A stretch of 64,000 bases of DNA from NCBI GenBank assembly GCA_019155205.2, contig JAHNZQ020000010.1, positions 429,466 through 493,465 of the forward strand. The letters run 5' to 3'. Position 1 is the stretch's first letter. Every line of letters begins with the position of its first letter. This document shows, piece after piece, positions 53,143 through 61,086 of the stretch. The notes under the pieces were generated by a model. The model made no database searches. It was not told the origin of the DNA and worked only from the letters and a program-made list of their open reading frames with translations. A program made the translations under genes and the position numbers. The DNA comes from Gracilaria vermiculophylla. Its lineage: Eukaryota; Rhodophyta; Florideophyceae; Gracilariales; Gracilariaceae.

Positions 53143-53850
53143 ATGGCAGCGTTCGGCGCCCCCCCCTGGAGCGGCGCCTTTGCGCCCAAGCGGCTGCGCG
53201 CGCGCGGCGGCGGCGGAGGCGCGGCGGCGGCGACGGCGCCGCGCCGCGCGCCGCCGCGCGCCATGCGCATGCGGCGCGGCCGCAAGCCCGAGCCGCGCAT
53301 CCCGCGCTCGCTGTTCGACGCCGACGCGGCGCGCGACATCGCCGGCCAGCCGTTCGACTTCGGGTCGCTGCGCGGCAAGGTGGTGTACGCCGTCAACGTG
53401 GCGTCGGACGACGCGCGCACCGCCGAGAACTACCGCGCCATGGCGCAGCTGCTGCGCGAGTTTGGCGACGCCGGGCTGGAGGTGCTCGCCTTCCCCTGCA
53501 ACTGGTTCGGGCAGCGCGAGACGCGCGCGCCCGCCGCCATCCGCGCGCTCGTGGCCGACCGCTACAGCGCGCGCATCCGCCTCTTCGCCAAGGGCGACGT
53601 GGAGCGCAACCAGCTGTTCGCGCTCGGCTGCCACTACTTCCCGGGCGACATCATCTGGAACTTCCACGGCAAGTTTCTGTTCAACCGCCACGGCGTGCCG
53701 GTGGGGCGCTACGACCTGCTCACCACGTACGACTTTCTGCGCGACGAGGTGGCCGAGCAGATCCGCGACGGCTACGCCGTCGAGCCCGTCGACATCGTGG
53801 ACAGCACGCAGGACGACAGCGACCTGGCCGAGTTTGTCACCTTCCAGTGA
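53143..53850 (+). CDS. Glutathione-peroxidase-like protein lacking the peroxidatic Cys/Sec
   Basis: A 235-residue protein from ATG at 53143; an alternative start is at 53263. The first 50 residues are Ala/Gly/Arg-rich. The GPX thioredoxin fold follows: IAGQPFDFGSLRGKVVYAVN, then VASDDART at 86-93, where the family has VASxCG or VASxUG. Asp90 occupies the peroxidatic position; the codon is GAC, not TGC or TGA. FPCNWFGQRE keeps Cys119 and the tetrad Gln124, and DIIWNF keeps the tetrad Trp172 and Asn173. YD near 190 and the following helix are also family-like. GPX enzymes reduce peroxides using glutathione or thioredoxin. Without the reactive residue this copy should not do so by the usual mechanism. 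Confidence 0.85.
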   Translation: MAAFGAPPWSGAFAPKRLRARGGGGGAAAATAPRRAPPRAMRMRRGRKPEPRIPRSLFDADAARDIAGQPFDFGSLRGKVVYAVNVASDDARTAENYRAMAQLLREFGDAGLEVLAFPCNWFGQRETRAPAAIRALVADRYSARIRLFAKGDVERNQLFALGCHYFPGDIIWNFHGKFLFNRHGVPVGRYDLLTTYDFLRDEVAEQIRDGYAVEPVDIVDSTQDDSDLAEFVTFQ

Positions 53851-54025
53851 GCGCCGCCCGCCCGCGCCGACTAGATGTTTACATATGACAGACAGCGCGC
53901 AAGGGGGGCGCACTCCGTAAAGCAGCACCAAACAAGCCATGTGCATTCCTTCGCCACAGCGCGCCGTCAACGCGCGCGGCGCGCGCGAGCGTGCGCGGCG
54001 CAGCGCGCAGCGCTGCACGCCGCCG

Positions 54026-56539
54026 TCACGGGCGCGCGCGCAGCGTGCCGCTCTCGCCGCGCGCGCGCGCGCGCGGCGCCTGCGCGCGCAGCGCGGCGTC
54101 GGCGGCGTCGGCGTGCCGCGGCCACGCGCCGCGCAGCGGGCGCGCGCCGGCCTGTGCGGCGGCGGCGGGCGCGGCGGGCGCGGCGGGCGCGGCGGGCGCG
54201 GAGAGGTGGCGCTCGCGCTCGGCGAAGCGCTTGGCGCCGTACAGCGCGTGCGCGGCGGCGGCGGCGGCGCGGCGCGGCGCGCGCGGCGGCAGGTCGGGCA
54301 GCGGCGCGGCCAGCGCGGAGAGCGCGCGCGGCGGCGGCGGCGCGGCGAGCGGGGCGAGCGGGGCGCGGCGCAGGTCGCTGGCGGCGCGCGCGGCGGGCGA
54401 GGCGGGCGGCGACGGCGAGAGCGAGCGGTCGCTGGCGGTGAAGCGGCTGCTGCTGCCGTCGGCCGAGTCCTCGTCGGTGGCGAAGCTGCTGGAGGGGCTG
54501 GCGGGCGGGCGCGGGTCGAAGGTGGGCCACAGCGGGGCGGCGGCGGCGGCGGCGGCGGGGTGCGGCGGCAGGCGCGACGGCGGGGTGGGCGGCGGCGACG
54601 GCGACGACGGCGGCGACGGCGACGGCGACAGCGACAGCGACAGCGACGGCGACGGCGACGGCGAGAGGAGGTCGGGCGGGAAGGCGGGGGCGGGGTGGAG
54701 GCGGGGCGAGGGCCGGGCGCGGTGGCGCGCCAGCAGGTCGGCGAGCGGCTCTTGGCTGGGGTGGGGCTGGGCGGGGGCGGGCGGGGGCGCGGGGCGGCGC
54801 GAGCGCTTGGCGGCGCGCGTGGGGACGTCCAGGGCGGCGAGGCGGCGGACGTCAAAGTCGGAGCGGGCGCGGCGCGTGGCGGCGGGGCGGCGGCGCAGCA
54901 GGGAGGCGCTGCTGAGGGTGCGCGGGGGGGCGAGGGGGTGGAGGCGCGGGTCGGGGTGGGCGGGGGCAGCGGGGGCGGCAGCGGCGGGGGCGCGGGCGAC
55001 GGCGGGCTCGACGAGGGCCAGGGCGTGCAGCAGGTCGGTGACGGGGCCAGCGACGGACGGGCGGGCGGCGTGCAGGGCGAGGCGGGAGCGCAGGGTGTCG
55101 GCGAGGGCGGGGGCGGCGACGGCGGCGGCGGCCAGGTCGGCCGGGGACAGGAGGATGAAGAGGCGGGCGGCGGCGGCGACGAGGCGCGGGCGGGCGGGGT
55201 GCTGCACGAGGGCGAGCAGGGCGAGGTGCGGCAGGCCGGCGGCGACGACGTGCGGGCGGTTGCGGTCGTAGCAGTGCACGAGGTGGCGCACGGCGAGCAG
55301 GGCCGGGAGGGCGACGGCGGGGGCGGCGGCGTGCGGGCGCACGGCGGCGGCGATGGCGCGGGCGGCGGCGGCGGTGTGGGCGCGCTTGGCGGCGGCGACG
55401 TTGGCGGCGAGCAGGGCGGCCAGGCGCGACAGGGCGGGGGCGAGGGCGGGGGCGGGCAGGCGCGGCAGCGCCAGGGCGAGCGGGGCGACGAGGGCGACGA
55501 GGGCGGGCGGCGGGGCGGCGGCCGGCGGCAGGGCGGTGAGCAGGCGCACGGCGGGCAGCAGGTCGGGCGGGCGCGCGGCGCGCAGGGCGGCGGCGACGTG
55601 CGGCAGCACGGCGGGGAGCGGGAGGTCGGGGGCGCGCGGGGCGGCGCGCAGCAGCGCGGCGAAGAAGAGCAGCACGCGCGCGCGGCTGGCGGCGAGCGGC
55701 AGCGCGCGCGCCATGAGGTGCGGCAGGCGCAGGTCGGCGAGGGCGGCGGCCAGCGCGGGGGCGCGGTGGCGGTGGGGGGGGGACAGCAGCGCGGCGAGCA
55801 GGTCGGCGGCGGCGGCGACGAGCGCGGGGCGCGCGGCGTGCACGGCGCGCAGCAGCGCGGCGTGCACGGCGGCGATGAGCGCGCGCTGGCACAGCGGGCA
55901 CGCGCCGTCGGGGGGGGCGCCGGCGTCGGGGTCGCGGGGGGCGACGGCGTCGGGGGGGGCGACGGCGTCGAGCGGCGCGGCGGCCAGCGCGGCCAGGGCG
56001 CGCAGCGCGGCGGCGGCGGCGGCGACGGCGTGGTCGGCGTGGTGGGCGGCGGCGGCGTCGTCGGCGGCGGCGTGGGCGGCGGCGGCGGCGGGGGGCGGCA
56101 GCAGAGCGGCGCGCAGCAGGGGGGGGGCGAGGCGCGCCAGCGCGGCGGCGGCGGCGTGGCGGCGCAGCAGCGCGGGCGGCGCGGCGCGCAGCAGCGCGGG
56201 CAGCACGTCGAGCGCGGCGGCGGCGAAGGCGGGCAGCGCGGCGGCGCGCAGCAGCGGCGGCACGACGCGCAGGCGCAGCAGCGGCGCGCGCGCGGCGGGG
56301 CGCAGCGCCACGACGGCGGCCAGCGCGCGCAGCACGCGGCGCAGCTGCGGGCGCGGGCGCGGCGCCGCCAGCGCCGCGCGCAGCGCGTCGGCCAGCGCGC
56401 GCAGCCGCGCCGCGCTGGGCGCCTCGTCGCGCGGCGCGCTCACCTCCTCCAGCGCCGCCGCCGCCACCTCCGCGTCGCCGCCGTCGCCGCCGCCGCCGCC
56501 GCCGCGCACCGCCTCCGCGTCGCGCGCGCCGTACGCCAT
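54026..56539 (-). CDS. Ala-rich helical-repeat (ARM/HEAT-like) protein
   Basis: An 837-residue protein from ATG at 56539 (MAYGARDAEAV); another in-frame ATG lies upstream at 56608. Residues 30-500 are repeated amphipathic helices of the type LLxALxxL..A.PAL..LLRALA..V, as in armadillo or HEAT solenoids, with extreme Ala, Leu and Arg content. A CPLC motif occurs near residue 217. About residues 530-740 are disordered and Ser/Pro-rich, with a run of SP/SL dipeptides. GC is near 80%, so even the antisense strand is open for 2.6 kb; the solenoid pattern and absence of stops favour the minus strand as the gene. The family is not identified. Some of the repeat may be compositional. Confidence 0.6.
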   Translation of the reverse strand: MAYGARDAEAVRGGGGGGDGGDAEVAAAALEEVSAPRDEAPSAARLRALADALRAALAAPRPRPQLRRVLRALAAVVALRPAARAPLLRLRVVPPLLRAAALPAFAAAALDVLPALLRAAPPALLRRHAAAAALARLAPPLLRAALLPPPAAAAAHAAADDAAAAHHADHAVAAAAAALRALAALAAAPLDAVAPPDAVAPRDPDAGAPPDGACPLCQRALIAAVHAALLRAVHAARPALVAAAADLLAALLSPPHRHRAPALAAALADLRLPHLMARALPLAASRARVLLFFAALLRAAPRAPDLPLPAVLPHVAAALRAARPPDLLPAVRLLTALPPAAAPPPALVALVAPLALALPRLPAPALAPALSRLAALLAANVAAAKRAHTAAAARAIAAAVRPHAAAPAVALPALLAVRHLVHCYDRNRPHVVAAGLPHLALLALVQHPARPRLVAAAARLFILLSPADLAAAAVAAPALADTLRSRLALHAARPSVAGPVTDLLHALALVEPAVARAPAAAAPAAPAHPDPRLHPLAPPRTLSSASLLRRRPAATRRARSDFDVRRLAALDVPTRAAKRSRRPAPPPAPAQPHPSQEPLADLLARHRARPSPRLHPAPAFPPDLLSPSPSPSLSLSLSPSPSPPSSPSPPPTPPSRLPPHPAAAAAAAPLWPTFDPRPPASPSSSFATDEDSADGSSSRFTASDRSLSPSPPASPAARAASDLRRAPLAPLAAPPPPRALSALAAPLPDLPPRAPRRAAAAAAHALYGAKRFAERERHLSAPAAPAAPAAPAAAAQAGARPLRGAWPRHADAADAALRAQAPRARARGESGTLRARP
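54590..54665. repeat. Hexanucleotide tandem repeat (GACGGC / GACAGC)
   Basis: Tandem six-base units that encode the Ser-Pro and Ser-Leu dipeptide run of the helical-repeat protein on the minus strand. The hexamer keeps the frame. Confidence 0.8.
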
Positions 56540-56665
56540 CGCTGCGCCGCGCGCCCCGCCCCGCCGCGCGCTCCCCCGCGGCCCCCCTTTAAACGGCGCT
56601 GACGTCATGCGCCGCGCCGCCCGTGCGCGCGCCGCCGCCGCAAAAAGTTTCGCAAAATGGCTTCC

Positions 56666-56738
56666 CACCTCCCGCGGGGCTCGAACCCGCGACCAACAGA
56701 TTAAGAGTCTGTCGCTCTACCGACTGAGCTAGGGAGGC
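56666..56738 (-). tRNA. tRNA-Lys (CTT anticodon)
   Basis: The minus strand folds as a complete 73-nt tRNA. The acceptor is GCCTCCC paired with GGGAGGT (a G-T first pair), with discriminator G. The D arm is TAGCTCAGTCGGTAGAGC. The anticodon stem ACAGA/TCTGT encloses the loop CTCTTAA, anticodon CTT. The T arm is GCGGGTTCGAGCCCCGC. Internal A box (TAGCTCAGTCGG) and B box (GGTTCGAGCCC) for RNA polymerase III are present. No intron and no encoded CCA. It lies 127 bp upstream of the helical-repeat gene's start, on the same strand. Confidence 0.97.
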
Positions 56739-57085
56739 GCGCTTCAACGTGTCCTCCGCAACCTCCCCGCGCCACCCTCGATCCAACGCTGTCGCCCGCC
56801 CGCCGCCTGTGCCGCATTACACTGCAGCGGCGTCCAACCGCAAGCCGCCAAGTACAGCGCAGCAGCGCTTCGCTTCGCCTGCCGCTCCTCATATACCGAA
56901 GCTCAACAGCCTCCTCCCCCTTCGCTCAGGTGCCGACCTCAACAGCCTCCTCCCCCTTCGCTCAGGCGCCGCAGCTTAGCAGCCTCCTCCCCCTTCGCTC
57001 AGGTGCCGACCTCAACAGCCTCCTCCCTCTTCGCTCGTGTGCCGAAGCCTAACAGCCTCCTCCCCCTTCGCTCAGGTGCCCAAGC
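56739..57085. other. Spacer between tRNA-Lys and the GH13-like gene
   Basis: It contains the 36-37 bp tandem array and no gene. Short frames there are products of the repeat. Confidence 0.6.
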
Positions 57086-57112
57086 CTAACAGCCATCTCC
57101 CTCTTCGCTATC
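56902..57112. repeat. Six tandem 36-37 bp units
   Basis: Units begin at 56902, 56938, 56975, 57011, 57048 and 57085. The core is aacagcctcctccccc plus ttcgctcaggtgcc. The last unit overlaps the 3' end of the GH13-like coding sequence on the minus strand. The alternating 36/37 spacing shows occasional one-base indels. Confidence 0.9.
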
Positions 57113-59253
57113 CCCCCCGCCGCCGCTCGCGTCCCGCTCACCGCCCGCGTCCCCGTCGTGCGCCCGCTCGCCGCCCGCCTCCCAGTCGCCCCCGCCGTCC
57201 GCCCGCTCGCCGCCCGCCTCCCAGTCGCCCCCGTCGTGCGCCCGCTCGCCGCCCGCCTCCGAGTCGTCCCCCCCGTCCCCGTCGTCGAGGCGCAGCAGCG
57301 CCGCGCCGAACGGCGCCACCGTCCACCACAGCCACGCGCCGTCGCGCCGCGCAAACACGCGCGCCCCGCCGAGCTCGTCGCGCAGCGCCACGCCCGCGCG
57401 CCCCGCCGCCGCCGCCGCGCCCCACATCGCGCGCGCCTGCCGCACCCCCACGCGCACGCGCCGCTGCTCTGCGCTGAGGTTCACCACAGCCAGCACCGCC
57501 GCCGCCGCCGCGCCGCGCCGCACGCACAGCACGGCGCCGCCGCCGCCGTCGCCGCCGTCCACGCCGCCCACCGCCCCGTCGCGCAGCGCCGCGCACCGCC
57601 GCCGCGCCGCGTTGAGCCGCCGCAGCGTGCGCGCCGCCGCCCCCGCCTCGCCGCGCAGCAGCTCGTCGCGCCGCAGCGGCCCGCGCTGCAGCATGCGCCC
57701 GTCCACCACCGCCGCCCCCGCCGCCGCCGCGCGCGCCGCCGCGCCGCCCAGCTGCGCGCGCGTGCGCCGCGCCGCCGCGCGCGCGTGCGCCCAGTCGCTG
57801 CGCCGCACCGCCTCGCACCCCGCGTACACCATCGGCGTGCCGCGCGCCGCGTACAGCGCCGCCAGCGCCGCCGCCACGCGCGCCGCCGACCGCCCCAGGC
57901 AGTCGCCCACGCGCCCGCCCGCGCTGCGCCCGTTGTTGAACACCAGCCCCCCGTGGCTCGCAATGTACGCGCCCAGGCACCGCCGCACCCCCGCCGCGTG
58001 CAGCCACAGATGCGCCTCGTCGTGCTGCTCCAGCACGTTGAGCCACTGCGCCCCGCCGCCCAGCTCCGCCGCCTGCAGCGCCGCGCCCCAGAACGGCGCC
58101 GCCGTGCGCAGGTACGTGCTCTCGCGCAGCCCCGCCTGCATCTCCAACGCCCACAGCAGGTCGCCCTCGCTGCCGCACCGCTCCCCGTTCCACCGCGTGT
58201 GCGTGCCGCTGTACCGCGCCGCCGCCCGGCTGTCGCCCACCACCTCCGCCAGCAGCACCGCGCGCCCGTTCACCACCTTCACAAACCCCTTGAACAGCGC
58301 CAGCAGCGTGTGCGTCTCCGGCAGCCCGTGCGCCCGCCCCCCGCCCCTCTTGATCCACAGCGGCACCGCGCCCATGCGCTTGCCCAGCACCCCGCCGCAC
58401 AGCTCGCGCCCCAGCACCGCAAACAGCTCCTCCAGCACCTGCACGTTCTGCAGGTTCAGGTCCACCTGGAACGGGTAGAACGACCGGTAGAACTGGTACG
58501 TCTTGCCGCCGATCTGCGCCCACAGCCCGTGCGTGCGGTCCACGTCGGGGAACGCCACGTCGCGCTCGCTCGTCGTCCCGTCCGCGTCGCGGTACCGGCA
58601 CACAATCACCCCGTCGCGGTCAAACTCGCCCACCTTCTCGCGCCCGTTGCGCTGCACGTAGTAGTTGATGTAGCGCTGCTCGCCGCGCAGCGCGCGCTGG
58701 AACCACTCGTGCTCGGTCGACGTGTGGTTCACCACCGCGTCCGTCACCACGCGCATGCCCAGCGCAAACGCGTCGTCCATGAAGCGCGCGAACGCCGCCT
58801 CGCCGCCCAGGCTGCGCCGCACCTCGTAGCGCGACACGTCGTACCCGCCGTCGCCCATGGGCGACTCGTAGTGCGCCAGCACGCACAGGTTGCGGAACCC
58901 CAGCCGCCGCACGTACGGCAGCATGCGCCGCGCGCTGTCAAAGTCGCCGCCCTCCGCGCCGCCCTCCACGCCCAGGTCCTGCGCGAACATCAGGTACCAC
59001 GGCTCCTTGAACCAGTCGCGCCGCAGCGCCGCCTCGCGCCGCAGCTCGCGCTCCGGCAGCGCGTCGCGCGCGCGCTCCGCCTCGCGGAAGAACGCCTGCT
59101 GCAGCCGCGGCCACGCCGCGCCCACCAGCGCGCGGCCCAGGCGCGCCACGCGGCGCACGTCCTCCGCCGTCGCCAGCCCGCGTCGCAGCGCGCGGAGCGC
59201 CGCGCCGCGCGGCGGCCCCGCGTCGAACGCCGCCCCATCGTCGAACGCCGCCC

Positions 59254-59301
<48 letters not shown>

Positions 59302-59464
59302 TGCCGCTCGCCGACAACGCGCGCACCTGCTCCCTCAGCGCCGCGATCTCGCGCTGCTGCTGCTCCACCAGTGCGCGCAGCTCTCCGTGGCTCGGCTGCG
59401 GCGCCTGTGGCGCGCGCTCGCCGCCGCCGGCCTGCGCCCGGCCGCCCCCGGCGTGCGCGGACAT
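57086..59464 (-). CDS. GH13 amylosucrase-like protein with missing nucleophile
   Basis: A 792-residue protein if started at ATG 59464 (MSAHAGGG); ATG 59620 would add 52 Arg-rich residues. A coiled-coil-prone segment at 27-50 (GELRALVEQQQREIAALREQ) and a Gly/Asp run precede the GH13 barrel. PWYLMFAQDLGVEGG and LCVLAHYESPMGDGGYDVSR lead to region I VVTDAVVNHTSTEHEWF (near 240). YPFQVDLNLQNV is followed by GGVLGKRMGAVPLWIKR, aligned to the amylosucrase segment with RMDAV, so the catalytic Asp is Gly365. LLAEVV (acid/base Glu) and LEQHDEAHL (third Asp) are kept. The C-terminus has 13-residue tandem repeats (EAGGERAHDGGDW). A glucan or sucrose-acting ancestor is likely; retaining catalysis is not expected. 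Confidence 0.8.
57138..57262. repeat. 39-bp in-frame tandem repeat in the GH13-like C-terminus
   Basis: About three copies of a 39-bp unit encoding EAGGERA(H/D)(D/G)GGDW on the minus strand, plus a partial unit. The frame is preserved. Confidence 0.75.
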
Positions 59465-59973
59465 ACGCTTGTCGGCGCGACGCTTGTCGACTCGCTTGTT
59501 GGTCGCGCCGCCGCGCGCTGGGCGCGGCGAGCCATGTTGCAGCGAGCGCGGCGGCCGCGCTTTCCCGCCGCTGTGATGCGTGCTGCGTGCGCCACGTGCA
59601 CAATCTCGGCGCGCTTGCATGGTTGCCGCTTTGTGGCGTGCGGCGCCACCTGGTGCCGCTCGAACGTTTTCGCGCACTTTGCGCCTCCGCAAGACGCGAG
59701 CCGAGCCAGCGTGCGCAGGTGGAGTGTGATCTCCGAACGAGCACTTCCAGCTGCTCGTGCCTTGCGGCGGCGCTTCACGCCGCACGCAACCGTCCCCACG
59801 GTCGCGCCTTCACCGACGCGTTCGTGCCGCCCACTCTTCCCTTCACACGCAGCGCGCGGCGACTCGCGCCCCGTGCCCCGGCGCTGCCGTCACGAGCCGA
59901 AGCTCAGCTGCAGAGCTACCCTTTCCAAACAGTCAGTGCCCCTCGTGTGCACCACGACCATCCGGCCAGCACC
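59465..59973. promoter_or_regulatory. Divergent region between GH13-like and MetAP-like genes
   Basis: About 500 bp, with GC clearly lower than in the GH13-like coding sequence. It should contain both promoters (inference from the divergent layout). If the GH13-like start is 59620, the shared region is 350 bp. No TATA box stands out. Confidence 0.45.
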
Positions 59974-61086
59974 ATGTTTGGCACCCCAGGAAGCGCGCCT
60001 TCATTCGTCACACCCCTCCCTTTACGCAGCAACTCGCGCCGTTCATCGCCCACGTCATGTCGCAGCTTCGAATCGACGAACCGCGCCAAACCCGCCGCCG
60101 CCGCGCCAGCCACCACGATGAGCGACGCCGCCGGCGAGCAGCGCGGTCCGCCGCGCTTCACCTTCGAGCAGATTCCGCGCTTCAAGTTCACCGGCCAGCT
60201 TCGCCCAGGAATGGTGCTGGAGCGCCGCCCCGTGCCCGACCACATTCCGCGCCCCGACTACTGGAAGAGCGGCAGGCCAAAGGCCAAGCTGCCGCGCTTC
60301 GCGACCGAAATCGCCAGCCTCACGGAAGAGCAGGTGCGCAAGATGCGCGTTTCCTGCCGCCTGGCGCGCCAGGTGCTCGACGCCGCGGGCCAAATGCTGC
60401 GGCCGGGCGTGCTCACCAGCGAGGTCGACGCCGTCGTGCACGACGAGACCATCAAGCGCGGCGCGTACCCCTCGCCGCTCAACTACCTCGCCTTTCCCAA
60501 GTCCTGCTGCACGTCCATCAACGAAGTTGTGTGCCACGGCATTCCGGACACCACTGCGCTGGTGAACGGCGACATCATAAACATCGATGTGACCGTCTTC
60601 TACGATGGACACCACGGGTCTTGCTCAGAAACATTTCTTGTGGGCGACGTTGACGCACGCGGGCGAAAACTCGTCCGCGTCGCACACGAGTGCCTCGAGA
60701 ACGCCATTGACATCTGTAAACCGCGTTTGCCGGTGAATGCAATCGGCGGCGTCATTGAACGCCACGCCAAACGCCACGCATTCGCTGTCGTTCGCGACTT
60801 TTGTGGGCACGGTATCAACTCGGTGTTCCACACAACGCCCAATGTGATGCATTTTAGAAACAACGACCCGGCCGGTATTCTCAACCCGCGTGTCACGTTC
60901 ACAATCGAGCCCATGCTCAATGAAGGAACTCTTCGAAATACCACATGGCCCGACGACTGGACTGTCGTCACATTGGATGGGAAGAGAAGCGCCCAATTCA
61001 AACACACCCTTCTGGTCACGGATACTGGTGTAGAACGGTTAACTCGGAAACTCGCGTCCAGCCCAAAGTACTTTTGGGAACAGTAG
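59974..61086 (+). CDS. Methionine aminopeptidase type I homologue with altered metal site
   Basis: A 370-residue protein from ATG at 59974. The first 48 residues are Ser/Arg/Pro/Ala-rich, like an organelle transit peptide; starting at ATG 60118 (M49) would remove it. VPDHIPRPDYW and KAKLPRFATEI are typical of organellar/bacterial-like MetAP1 proteins. The pita-bread fold is clear: PSPLNYLAFPKSCCTSINE, VCHGIPD (substrate His188), INIDVTVFYDGHHGSCSETF, CGHGINSVFHTTP (His279), FTIEPM (Glu312) and SAQFKHTLLVTDTG. Of the five metal ligands (D, D, H, E, E), the second Asp is Ser216 and the last Glu is Lys343. MetAP removes initiator Met from nascent proteins. With two ligands gone, this copy is probably inactive or changed in function. 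Single exon. Confidence 0.88.
   Translation: MFGTPGSAPSFVTPLPLRSNSRRSSPTSCRSFESTNRAKPAAAAPATTMSDAAGEQRGPPRFTFEQIPRFKFTGQLRPGMVLERRPVPDHIPRPDYWKSGRPKAKLPRFATEIASLTEEQVRKMRVSCRLARQVLDAAGQMLRPGVLTSEVDAVVHDETIKRGAYPSPLNYLAFPKSCCTSINEVVCHGIPDTTALVNGDIINIDVTVFYDGHHGSCSETFLVGDVDARGRKLVRVAHECLENAIDICKPRLPVNAIGGVIERHAKRHAFAVVRDFCGHGINSVFHTTPNVMHFRNNDPAGILNPRVTFTIEPMLNEGTLRNTTWPDDWTVVTLDGKRSAQFKHTLLVTDTGVERLTRKLASSPKYFWEQ

Noticed and set aside
53383..53412. Possible selenocysteine GPX with TGA
   Set aside because: The codon at the reactive position is GAC. There is no TGA in the frame, so it is not a selenoprotein.
52021..54855. 944-codon minus-strand frame across the kinase 3' end and GPX-like gene
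   Set aside because: Overlaps two recognisable plus-strand proteins, is made of Arg/Pro repeats and has no domain.
53939..56602. 887-codon plus-strand frame rich in Gly and Arg
   Set aside because: Antisense shadow of the helical-repeat gene. It has no domain, opens by a rare-stop effect at about 80% GC, and its composition is what the reverse complement of Ala/Pro-rich codons gives.
56589..56786. Minus-strand frame containing LAQSVERQTLNLLVAGSSPA
   Set aside because: This is the well-known artefact of translating a tRNA gene; the tRNA-Lys lies here.
57158..60121. 987-codon plus-strand Arg/Ala/His-rich frame
   Set aside because: Antisense to the GH13-like gene, which has recognisable GH13 motifs. 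The plus frame has none.
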